This document shows positions 34,976 to 46,699 of a stretch of 64,000 nt of DNA, piece after piece (the first letter of the stretch is position 1; every line of letters starts with the position of its first letter). The position numbers and the translations under genes were made by a program. The notes beneath the pieces were generated by a model, which saw only the letters and a program-made list of their open reading frames with translations, made no database searches and was not told the origin of the DNA. Source of the DNA: Ephydatia muelleri (taxonomy: Eukaryota > Porifera > Demospongiae > Spongillida > Spongillidae); NCBI GenBank assembly GCA_013339895.1, contig JABACO010000019.1:7912466-7976465 (forward strand). The letters are read 5' to 3'.

Positions 34976-35629
34976 AAATGAGACACTCTGAGTCTCATCA
35001 CCCCCTTAACCATCTTCTTAGGACAATTCATTCTTTACGACTTGCAGGTATTTAGACAAAAACAAACTATTTAACATCAATAATATCTGCTTCATGCATT
35101 AGAACAGAATATAACTCGTGTTTCCAATGTTCATGTATGGATACATTAGCAGATGGGTGTGCCTGATTACAGCTAGATTGAGCTTGTTGTTATGGCTTCT
35201 GGCCACAATGTCACGTGTGCAGCGATTCATCTCCAATAAACATCTCCTCCTTGCTATCACTAATTAAATAAAGCTGGACCTAAACTAAAGATTGAAGTTT
35301 GTATTCAACATAACTGTAGTTCAGAGAGTCATAATACCAAACAAATTCGGCAATACGTTCCTAACCAGTCTGTTCTAGTGCCTTCCCATAAACACTAACA
35401 TTAGGCTTCAATCATGACAAAGATATATCTCCTATCTGCTATCTTATCAGATCCAACATGAAGGAGAAGAATAATCTTTTTTCTGGGCTCAAGCATGCAA
35501 ACAAGTGAGCGGTCTCTGTTGTCTGAGCTTTCTTAGCATCGGAAGTTTCACTACATTGTAGTATATTCATGTATCGGCAAATGATGCATCTGCTATCGAA
35601 TTTACGACACTACATCTGCTCCCTGATAT

Positions 35630-37100
35630 CTTGGTGAAAGGTGCTCCATGAAGAGCATATAAGCAACTTGGAAAGTACTCTTCAACAGTGGAATAGGGCA
35701 GGTTTGAAACTTCCAGTGTGCCTTTATGGTGGTCCTACTGTGGAGTATTACGAGCATAGAATTGATGCAGGCTGGCTTCACCCAACAAATGGCAAGGTTG
35801 CTGCAATTAGACAGGCCCCAGTACGCACTGAAATATAACAGTTGGCTTGTTGAAATATCGAACGTGGCAACAACATTGGTACATTACTGCAAAAGGGACT
35901 GGAGGGAGGAACACTCCAAAGCAAAAAGGATGCTGCAATCTTCTGGTTTGCTGTTTCATTATGATTCTACCGAATGGTTGATTCTTTCATGTGATGGCTC
36001 ACTCTTATGGGGTGGGTGCAGTTCTGTCACACCATTTTGAAGATGGATGCGTAAAACCAGTCACACTCACATCACGACACTATCACCAGCAGAGAAAAGT
36101 TACGCTCACCTTGATAAAGAGGCGTTGGCAAAAGTGTGTGGGGTGACTAAATTTCGTTAAGGGCGGCAATTTCTGTTATACTCAACCATCAGACATTCAT
36201 TCAATGAACCTCATGGAATACCTCCCATGACCTCAGGGCATATTTGATGATTGGCCCTTGCACTATGTGCATAGAAGTATAGAATAGTGTACAGACCAGA
36301 TAAGTGCTAGGCAAATGTGGACACTGTAAGTCAGAACTTTACCAGAATACTCCAATGAAGTTACAGTTCCTGGAGAAGGCTTGAATTACATGGCCCATTT
36401 AAATGGCCTATTTTCCCACAGCACCAGCAACAGTAGAGCACATTTAAGAAATGGATGGGTAATGATATAATTCTCTCGGGAGTACGTAATCTGGTCATGT
36501 ATGGCTGGTCACTGGGAGAGGTGGAGCTACAACAGTTAAGTGTAGTGGATGGGGATGTGTTGTGGGGATCTGAGTGGTATTGACTCCACAGGGGTGGAAC
36601 TAGTCCTGCATAAATTGCATGAGACACACCCCAGAATACCTTGTATAAAGGGTCTCGCTCGTGGTTACATGTGGGGACCCAAATTGGAAGCAGAGATTAT
36701 TGAGTCCATGGTGAGGTTGTGTTGAGTGTCAAATGAGTCGGCCATCACCACCAGTAGCACTCCTGCATACACGGGAGTGACCAGATCATCTCTTGTCGCG
36801 TGTTCTTATGCCAGCTCATTTCTGGTGAAAATATTCTTGGTGGATATAAATGTACTTTCAAATTGGACTGAAGTACATGTGGTGAATATGCAACTTTCCA
36901 GGTTACTGTTTCTAAGCTGATGCATAGTTTTGCCACACATGTGTTGGACAAGGGGTCTCTGTTTTGTAACGAGTTCAAATGGCATTTGTCATATTGAAAC
37001 AGCCTCATAGCATCCTCAAATGGACTGGCAGCATGAACTAATTCAAACCCTTAAACCATCTGTCGCAGAGAAATCTGTAAGAAAGCTGTGTGAGATCGTT
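35630..37100 (+). mobile_element. Decayed Ty3/gypsy retrotransposon (RT-RNase H-integrase remnant)
   Basis: In order on the plus strand, with frameshifts and stops: the reverse-transcriptase thumb/RNase H connection (an EYYEHRIDAGWLHPTNGKV-like segment, 35641-35838); an RNase H segment with LILSCDGSLLWGG (about 35970-36030); an H2C2-type integrase zinc segment (LHETHP near 36618, then LARGYMWGPKLEAEI near 36655); and an eroded integrase core (36760-37080). Domain order matches Ty3/gypsy pol. No LTRs, gag or protease were identified. It is inactive. Confidence 0.8.
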
Positions 37101-38297
37101 TCTTGGCTGTTGTTGCTACCCCGATATGAGCAATACAACATTTCAATTCATCCACTTGAGCAATGCAACAATGACAAAATGAAATGAGGTTTACAATTTA
37201 CCCTCCAAAATGACAATTCATTGCCTTGTTCTATAAGCAGACACTTTACTTCAGAGATCATATAACATTTCCATTAGAACTAGTTCAATTGTTGCAGACA
37301 AGCAGGTGATGTGTAAATTTCCAATCAGTTATAAAGAGCATTGTGTAAAAGTTTTTATTAATTTTCGTAGGAATATGTGGCAGCTATGTGATAATCCAAA
37401 TCTGATTGATTGCGTGCGAGCAGCAATACTGTGCCAACTTTAGTACATGTAATGAAATTATGATGCAGTTTTCATATTATAGGAGCTCAATTTTGGAAAT
37501 AAATTAGGCATGTGCAACACAGGGAAGAGAAAGTTGGTACATGAGATAGGTCACCTCCAGCTACAAGCAAAAAGTCTTTTTGTTTATGTTGTGGCAATGT
37601 AGCAAGCTTTGGGAGCTATGCTTATACTCTTAGTGTACAGTATATACATTGTATACTAGCTGGTCAATCCTTTCAAGCCACGTGCTGATCACGATAGTAC
37701 ATAGTGTCAGTACCATTCAGTACCTCTACGTACCGTACCACTTATGAATTGGAACTATGTCATTATGATAAAATCATGGATCCATGATTTAATCAGTTCA
37801 GTGAATTCGCGTCTGATAAATTGGCTATATGTACTGTGCAAAAGGAATGGGCTTTAGCCTACACTATAGACCATGATAAAGGAGGGCTCTGTCCTCTATT
37901 GCAAGAAGTGTCTTCATGTATGACTGCTAGCCACCAAAAGTGGCTGTGCTTCTGACACCTAGGAATACAATAATATATGCATTGCAAAATAATGAGATAA
38001 AACTTTTGCTTGTTGCCAAGTTCAGTTCCCAGCATTAGGGTGCACCTTCTCAGTTCTAAATACATTGCAATGATCATAATGGACTTAGAACGTAATGTGT
38101 TCATTGTGCATATAAGGTAACTGCTAAACAAAGCTGTGATGAATTAAGTGCTTACCTTTCTAGAGCAACTGAACTAGGGGGGTTAAAAAGCATGTTATAT
38201 ATACGCACATGTAGTGGTATTAAGTTTCATACATCTGCTTTCAAATGATTGTTTTGATTAACATGGTACTTATCCTTGGAGCTGGTTCTTTTTGCAG
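37101..38297. other. Region 5' of the Roc-COR gene, no certain exon
   Basis: AT-rich. A short open stretch near 38129-38175 precedes the first recognised exon, but no convincing donor in phase with 38298 was found. Confidence 0.4.
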
Positions 38298-41200
38298 AGG
38301 ACTTCAGACAGGCCCTTAAGCTGGGAGAGGTTAATGTTTCCTATGGTCGTGTGATGTTCATTGGAGAAGCTGGAGCTGGGAAGAGTACACTGCTGGGGGC
38401 TCTGATGAACCAACCACTAGCAACTGAAGCACAAAGCACATTCATGGCTGATGCTAAAGAGGTCAAGTGTCAATGGATTGCAACCAAGGATGGTGCCAAC
38501 TGGTGTGATGTGACTGAAGAGAATGAAATTGAAGAACTTGCAGTACTTGCCAAGAAAGTGATGAAGATTGATCCTGAAGGAAGTGGGAAACTGTTAACAA
38601 CTACTAATGAAGCGACTGCTGTAAAAATCTTTAATCCAACTGAATCACCATTACCAGAATCTTATCAGTTGTCAAATAATTCATTCGCACAGGATGCTGA
38701 GAAAGTGCTTTCTGAAATCATCACTAAAGCCCAGGCACTAATCGATACTCCATCAGCACATCAGAATGACCAGTATATAAATTTGTGGGACTGTGGAGGA
38801 CAGAGGGTCTTCCTAGATGTCCTTCCTGCTTTTCTAACGTCTCGTACGATGTTTTTCCTAGTGTTCGATGCTTCAAAGGACTTGCAGGACAAAGTAACTG
38901 TAATATGGAACCAAAAAGGCAAGTCTACACAGCTTGAGACCCTGAATTTAAGTAGAAAGGACCTCTTGGTTCAGTGGATGTCCTGCATTAATGCTACCCT
39001 CACAAAGAGAGCAGAGCAGTTTTATAAAGCGCAACATCCTGAGTGCAATGACGTCATTGATCCTCCATTTCCTCGCATTGTAATTATTGGAACCCATGGC
39101 GATGTACTCGATGTACCAAACAAAGAAGGCATACATTCAAAATTGGAGTCTGAATATGAGGGAAAACCATTCATAGATCAGGTGACTGACACCATAATAT
39201 TGGACAGCACTAAACAAGGAAAAGAGGAGGACCCTGAACTAAAAAAAGTAAAATCAATTGTAACAGAATTTATTTCAGATGCTCTGTGCCTTCCAACACC
39301 CATCGCTTGGGTATTGTTTCGTAAGCTCTTTAGAAAGCTAACAACACAGCGACCAGTAGTGTCCCTGGCCAATGTAGCAATAATTTCTCGAGCATGTTCG
39401 ATTGATGACAGCACTCTGCTCAGTGTTCTTGCATTTTATCATGAGCTTGGGGCATTCCTTCATTATGCTGACATTAGCAGCCTTAGGGATATAGTGATTG
39501 CCCAACCCAAATGGCTCATTAAACATTTAGGTACAATACTTGCACCAGAGCAATCAGGAAATAGAAGAAAGGGTCGAATGAGTGCATGGAAGTTCTTACA
39601 TGCACAGGGCATCCTTGTTGAAGCGCTATATGACGAGCTTTGGAAGACAGACTTTCCTGATTGCGAAGTGAAGCCACAGGTTTTTGCAGACTTGTTGGAC
39701 CATTTCCTCCTTATTGCCGAGATACGCCAAACATCCATTCCAATACCCAGTACACATGGCAAGACATACTTCATGCCATGTGTGCTGCCCATTTGCCCAG
39801 ATGATGCAGTGGTGGCCCTACCTGATGCAGTTCTCACTGCTGCTCCACTGCACCTCACTTTCAGTTCAATGTATGTCCCTCCAGGGTACTTTGTTCGGCT
39901 AGCCACAGTTCTTTGTAGCACCACTGGCTTTACTATTGATTTCAAACGTGGGGTATATTCTAATTCCATCATATTTCAGTATGGAGAGGACGGGCAGAAT
40001 GGCAGGATAGACGACATTCAAATATCTGCCACACACTTCAGCATTTGTGTTGATATCAGCAGGCGGTCCCACTGTGATTATGTGGCTAGCTACAACTTCT
40101 CTTCAACATGTCGTTCCGTTTTCAAAGTGTTGCTTGCAGCAATTCATAAATTGCACCTCTGGTTTCAATCCGTTAAAGTCAAGGCAGAGTTTACATGTGA
40201 ACAGTGCAAAGGAAGGCCCATTCACTGTGCACCTATCTCACTTGAAACTGAAAGTGTGACTTCTCTGAGGTGTGAGTTTGGTGCAGTTTGGAAATCTACT
40301 GCAGATCAACAGTTTTGGTTGAAAATTCCAACTATCCCAGTATGTAATTTTGACTTGTGGGTTGTTTAAATGTAATCTCTACCTATTGTTTGTATGATAG
40401 GACAATTTGGAAGGTGTCTTATACGAAGATGAGATTAAAGTGCTACTGCAAGAGATCAACGAAGAAGAATTTGTTAAATTATCAAAGGCCCTTGAAATGA
40501 AACAGTCTGCCTCAGAATGTTTTGATGACAAGGTCCTGAACGTGTGCCATTGGTCACGTGAAATGGGCAACCTTGCACGTTCCCATCTAACTTATCACCT
40601 AAGAAGAATCGGCTTGCACAGTCAGGCTCTACGGTAGGCAACTAATGCTATTGGAGTGTAACTGTCATGATTTTTCTCCAGGTGTTGCAGTGACTATTAC
40701 AGTAAATATAAACTTACTGAACAACCTGGAAGTATTTCAAATCAAGACCAAGCTCATGTAAGAATGTCTCAATCACATATTTTCTATTCTTGACTGATTT
40801 TCCTGTGCAGGTTAATCCACTGGTCACAGAAAATGATTTGGTCAAATGCTCAGGCTATATTGCTGATGATGCTGATCTCTCTACTCTTGCTGTACGTCTT
40901 GGCATTCCCCTTGACTCCACAACTGATCCTCAAAGATACGCCCTGGGTTTGCTTATGCAGTGGAGGAAGCAGTTCAAATCACATGCTTACAAAGAGACCT
41001 TAATAAATATCCTCTCACAGTGTGGGAAAGAATTTGAAAAGGCTTCAAGGGTGTAAGTGTTCAGTGTCTATTTGAAGTGAATGTTCATGACAGTGTTAGC
41101 ATTTTGGGGTATCAGCAGAATAACATGGCCATCTGTATGCATGGTTACTGGTAGCAGGTACTACCTGTATGGCAACTGGTAGCACTAGTCCACTGTAACA

Positions 41201-42548
41201 TAGCAATGTATAGGTATGGCTGTACTGGTAGCATTTTTGCACAATGGATGACATCTAGCTTCAATATGGTAAATGAAATTGCAGTAGTTTATTATGACAA
41301 GTTAGGAATCTCATGTTCTTTGACCTCACTATCATCGCTATTATCTTCGACATAGACTGCTTGTGAAGGTTCAAATGAGTACTATCGTACCGCCATCATT
41401 AATATGACTACATTAATACTGTCTTTTAGTTAATTATTGGATCCAAGTGTCGTAAAACTTTGTACACTTATATCTTTTTAGGTAAACAAATTTAAGGCAT
41501 ACAAATTGGAATATAGTCTTACCACATTGAGTATATCCATTTACGAAAATGAAAAACTCTCTTTAATGAGAACGTGACTTTAATAGGGAAAATGAATGTT
41601 CTAAAAAATGCTTTTGATATTTGTGCCAATATTATGGCAGATTCTTGTTAATTACCATGGTCCGTAGTCAATCATTGGCCACACTAAGGAATGCAAAATC
41701 CCATCTCCTCCCATCCTTTTGGCTTTCTGTGACACAGATTTATATAACCTGTGCAGTATAAATGCTAGCTGTACTGTACGTTGTATATTATTTCCACCAG
41801 AATCACATTCAAAATGAAAATGCTTGTATGTATGGTTTGTGATGGTTCAAGATTTTTTGCATGTATTTGCCCAATTTAATCATCCTCAATTCCCCAATAC
41901 CACAACTGTACTGTAAACGTGAGAATTTTATTGTACTAGTAATACAGCCATGTTAAAATAGTATATGGAATGTTCTACGAGATAACCTAACGATGTAAAG
42001 GTTTTGACCAGATGGGGTATCGGACCTCGTAACGTCGACACTATGATTGTGCAAGGCACCAGACTACATTTACACATAGACAAATGGTGTAGGACGATGT
42101 TTTGAAAATAGGCAGTCGATAGTGTAAACAGTTGATAAGTTATAGCAATTGGAGTTGTATGTTATAAACATAAATCCACAAGGGTCATTATCTCGTACAT
42201 GTTCCATATACTCACTCTAGTACAATTGATAGCATTGTATGCATCTCCCATGGCAGGCTCAATGGAGATGGTGCAGAAATCCCTGTCCTGAAGACCTTGA
42301 TGAGCAGTGTGGGGGACAAATGTGCTCCAGACTGGTACAGGCTTGGTCTCGAGTTGGACGTTCCAGTTAGTGATCTTGATATCATTCAAAGTGACTGTCT
42401 TGGCAGATGTCATGATGGGATGCTAACGATGATGGGCATATGGTTGAAAAGATGTGTCAACCCAACATGGAAACAGATTATGATAGCCCTGCAAAGGATG
42501 AAAAATAATTTGCTAGCTAAGTGTGTTGAAAAAGAACATTTACAGTAG
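38298..42548 (+). CDS. Roc-COR GTPase with three C-terminal death-fold units (5' end not found)
   Basis: Exons 38298-40339, 40401-40633, 40682-40757, 40811-41052 and 42221-42548, with GT-AG junctions that all keep the frame (the last joined by a GTAAGT donor). Exon 1 opens with a Ras-of-complex domain: P-loop GEAGAGKST at 38363, Switch-II LWDCGGQRVF near 38790 and a G4-like IGTHGD near 39090. A COR domain follows (about 39300-39560 and on, including PKWLIKHLGTI). Exons 2, 4 and 5 each encode a helical death-type module; the last is clear (DWYRLGLELDV..., with MGIWLKRCVNPTW). Roco proteins with death domains are expected in sponge/cnidarian signalling. Exon 1 begins two bases into a codon, so at least one upstream exon exists. 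It may be far upstream beyond the retroelement and satellite. Confidence 0.85.
41053..42220. other. Roc-COR gene intron 4
   Basis: 1168 bp. It contains repeated short GGTAGCA motifs near 41150-41240 and a relic of MITE family 1 (42090-42175). No exon seen. Confidence 0.6.
42090..42175. mobile_element. Degraded half of MITE family 1
   Basis: Matches one arm of 16250-16501: TTGAAAATAGGCAGTCGATA followed by a GATAAGTTATAGCAATT segment in the same order. Confidence 0.6.
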
Positions 42549-42699
42549 AGAGAAATGGATTTTGTACTTTTCTACTTACGTGATAGTAAACTGGTGTGTA
42601 TTTTTGGCAAAAATAATGTGTCAAGAGTTTTGTTGTGTATATAATTGCAGTTGGCACAATGATGACATCAGTGTCACTAAGATAACCATACATCTCTTT

Positions 42700-43190
42700 T
42701 CATACTGTAAAAATGAACTGCACTCCAAATTCAGGAGTGAATGGTGCCCTTGATATTTCAAGAGTGCACATCACTCCAGATATTGTACTGTAGCTAAACA
42801 GAGATGTTTGCTTTTTAAAAACATCTGCATACATAAAAACATTCATTTCCAAAACCAATGCCACTCACCTTACCTACGCACCATCCAACACATTTAGTTT
42901 GAACATGATGTACATGGGATGTATAATCAACATGAAGCATAATACGCCTGCACATGTGTATAGACATTCCATTCTAAAAGCTTCACTTTGCAGCATAGGG
43001 AGTGGCACTCTGGATTGATCCTCACTCTGCACATGATGACTGTCACTCCTGTGCTAGTGGAGGGAAGAGGGTAAAAGGCATATGAAATATGCCGCTAGGC
43101 ACAGCTCTACATGAACACTGTAAAAAAGGGGTGAACTGCACTCCAAGCTTGCTTCACTCCAGTGCAGGAGTGAACTGCACTTATATCACA
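42700..43190. repeat. Two copies of a short repeat between Roc-COR gene and CEBPZ
   Basis: 42708-42800 and 43115-43190 share CTGTAAAAA...TGAACTGCACTCC and CAGGAGTGAA blocks with inverted GGAGTG/CACTCC motifs. They are probably small nonautonomous elements. The remaining spacer 42549-43367 has no gene. Confidence 0.55.
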
Positions 43191-43337
43191 CATGTCCACT
43201 GCTAGAGAAATCCAAGCTTGCATAGTCCAAGCATGGATACTAGTATCCATGATGTAACAGACCGCGTTCTGGATATTACGTCATACTATAATGTGTAGTC
43301 CTAGATTTGGGCCTGGGCACGAAAAGCCATACGTAAC

Positions 43338-43343
43338 CACGTG
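43338..43343. promoter_or_regulatory. CACGTG E-box in CEBPZ promoter
   Basis: Palindromic E-box (within CCACGTGG) 24 bp upstream of the CEBPZ ATG. In other animals such sites near ribosome-biogenesis genes bind MYC/USF-type factors; binding here is inference. Confidence 0.5.
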
Positions 43344-43367
43344 GAATAGCACTAGCTACCCGCGGGG

Positions 43368-46300
43368 ATGATGACTCAGGAGAAGCTTACTTTGGACGTG
43401 ATCCAGGCCCTTGGTGGCTCCGAGGTGAGCTACGAGCGGTACACGTGAACGTTTCTGAGGCTGTATGTGTCCTACAACTTTAGGACGACTTGGCACTCTT
43501 GGATGCCGTGGACGAGAGCAGTGCGAGCGAGCTGGAGTTTGAACCCACCGGCCACAGCAAGAGCGTGTCACGTGATGAGGTGAGAGCGCCTGATATTGAA
43601 AAGATGTTATGCATCAATGGGTCTGGTAGCGATGCAAGAAGTGGGGACGCTTTTGTGGCCCTGTAGCTAGTGAGGGTTGGATTGGGAGGGTTTCGTCACG
43701 CGTTGGAGGTCGTGTTGGGGAGGCTGTGAATTGTGGATTTGAGTCCATTAAAGGTACCTATTTGTACAGGTCGAGGCGTTTGTGAGGGGCCTCAAGATGG
43801 AGGAGCATGGCTTGGTGGGTATGAAGGAGGGGACAGGTGGAAAGTCAGCTAAGGAGGCCAGAAGTGCTGTAGGGAAGAGCTCAGCAAAAGAGAGATCTGT
43901 GGAGGGTGTGGAGAAGAGGAAGGAGGAGGGAGGGAAAGGAGGAGGTGGCGTGAAGACAGTAAAGGAGAAAGAGAAAAAGAAAGAAAAGCGCAAAACAAGC
44001 ACTGTTTCCACGGGGGAGGAGGCGGAGGGAGATATCCGTGATGAACATCCTGATACAGATGGCGGAGAAGCAGCCCCGCCTACTGGCAAAGACACAATCA
44101 AACAGAAGGACAGGAAGACCAAAACCAAGAAGGTGAAAGAAGCAAAGGAGAAGGTGGAGGGGAAGAGGACTGCCAAGGACACACCCAGTAGAGAGTACAT
44201 TGGTGAACAGCTCCTTCTCATTGAGGCCGAGCCACACAAGAAGCTGCTGATGGACCTGAACATTGCAGATCCATGGACAGTTCAGGTGATAGCTGCCTGT
44301 TTAACCCATTTGTTTTGACGATATATGAATGGGTGTGGTCATTTCCAGGCTGCCTCCAGTGAGCCAATGTTCCCTTTGAGTGCTGTAGTGATCAACCATC
44401 TTGGCAAGGTGGGAGGAGAGTTGATGGAAGCTGAAGTACGCATCTATGAGCAAGGTATTTGCCACACTGTAGCAACTGCTTGGTCTTTGGTGTTGCCCTC
44501 TTCCCCATCCTTCCTCTCCTCCTCCCCATCGCTCTTCTCCCTGTCTTCACCTCCTCCCCACACTTTTGTATCACCTCCAGTGAGGGAGAAGGAGAAAGGG
44601 AGGTCTGATGTCCAGTGGTTGAGGACTGTGCTATCTTCTGGGACACTCAGTGATAAAATGGCTGCACTTACGTTGGTCATACAGGTGAGATCACACTTAG
44701 AACTAGAAAACACAACATTTACGAGCATTGTTTGGTATGCATGATAAAGCTAATTAGGAATTCTCATTAAGGCAGAGTTGAAATTTATAATCCACAAATA
44801 CAGCATTCTGTTTCTTGTCCAGTTTTGGAGGTGAAAAACGTTCAAATACAATGATTGGTTGGGGTCACACCACACTGTTTTACATACATATGTCTGTAAG
44901 AGCACTTCGGATGTATTAATCAGTGCTGTTATGTGCAGTCCAACTTCCCATGTCACCTCTGACATCATTCCCATCCTCTTATTCTTCTCCATCCCATTCT
45001 CGTCTCCTCTCTCCTCCCTCTCCTCTCTCATCCTACTCCTCTCTCCTCCTCTCCTCTCTCCTCTCTCCTCTCTCCTCTCTCCTCCTCTCCTCTCTCCCCC
45101 TCCCTCTCTCCTCCTCCCTCTCCTCTCTCCTCCCTCTCCCTCTCCTCCTCTCCTCTCTCCTCTCCCTCTCCTCTCTCCTCTCTCCTCTCTCTCTCCTCCC
45201 TCTCCTCTCTCCTCCTCTCCTCTCTCCTCCCTCTCCTCTCTCCTCCCTCTCCTCTCTCCTCCCCTCCTCTCTCCTCCCTCTCCTCTCTCCTCCCTCTCCT
45301 CTCTCCTCCCTCTCCTCTCTCCTCCTCTCCTCTCTCCTCCCTCTCCTCTCTCCTCCCTCCTCTCTCCTCCCTCTCCTCTCTCCTCCCTCTCCTCTCCCTC
45401 CCTCTCCTCTCTCCTCCCTCCTCCTCCCTCTCCTCTCTCCTCCCTCTCCTCTCTCCTCCCTCTCCTCTCTCCTCCCTCTCCTCTCTCCTCCCTCTCCTCT
45501 CTCCTCCCTCTCCTCTCTCCTCCCCCTCCTCCTCTCCCTCCTCCCTCTCCTCTCTCCTCCCTCTCCTCGACCCCCCTCGTCCGTCTCTCTCCTCCTCTCT
45601 CCTCTCTTCCCTCTCTCCTCCCTCCTCTCGTCCTCTCTCCTCGTCCTCCCCTCGTCCTGTCCTCCCTCTCTCCTCTCCTCCCTCCTCCCTCCTCCCCCTC
45701 TTCCCTCTCCTTCGTCTCTCCTCTGGTCCTCCCTCTCGTCTCCTCTCCTCTCTCTCCTCCTCCCCTCTCCTCTCTCCTCTCCCTCTCTCTCCCTCTCTCT
45801 CCGTCCCTGCTCCTCTCTTTTTCCCTCTCTCTCCTCTCTCCTCCCTCTCCTCACCTGTCCTCTCTCCTCTCTCTCCTCTCCCTCTCCTCCCTCTTCTCTC
45901 CCCCTCTCCTCTCTCCCTCCCTCTCCTCTCCTCCTCCCTGTCCTCCCACCCTTCTTCTGCCCTCTATTCACCATCACTATGTACTCTCCACCCTTATGTC
46001 CCTCGGAAATGCTCTGGTTGCTAGGAGTCACCCGTACACACACTGTCCTACTTGGACAGTCTTGTATCCATGGCCAACAAGAAGGGAAAGAGAGAGTGTG
46101 TCATGGCTGTAGGTGAGCCCTTGTCACTATGGTGACGGGAGTGGGGGCACACCCCATGAGGTATTGGGGTAGGGTCATCTGATCAGACATGAGCTCTGCT
46201 CAACATCAACACAGGGAAACGTTTCTGGTGCCCAGTGTTTGCGCATCCCAGGATTGACATATGTATTCGGGGTGTGGTTGGTAACATGTGATTGGTTTAT

Positions 46301-46617
46301 TTCCAGTATGCATGAAGGCAAGGCAAGGTGAATGCTCCATGAATCACAACTTGATTATTTAACCCTTTGCACACTATGGCATGACCAGGAAACATTGTGC
46401 CATAGCATTGCTAAGGTGTGGTCTAGCAAGTTAGGAACTCTGTTAAGGGAATTGGTGACCCAATTGCGAAAGTGAGGTGCAAGTGAAGTAGTGGAGATGT
46501 ATTGTGGTCTTTTCATTTCAGACAGTTTGAAGGAGTTGTGGTTGTCTTGTCTGCTTCCAAACGACAGGAAGTTAAAAGCATTAAAACAGGTAGTGATAAA
46601 TGCATACTCTGTGTGTA

Positions 46618-46699
<82 letters not shown>

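Noticed and set aside
43748..44263. 171-residue minus-strand frame opposite CEBPZ exon 3
   Set aside because: Shadow of the Lys/Glu-rich coding exon on the plus strand.
44859..46116. Open frames of 336-417 residues rich in Ser/Leu/Pro or Arg/Glu
   Set aside because: Products of the pyrimidine tract in CEBPZ intron 5; no conserved sequence.
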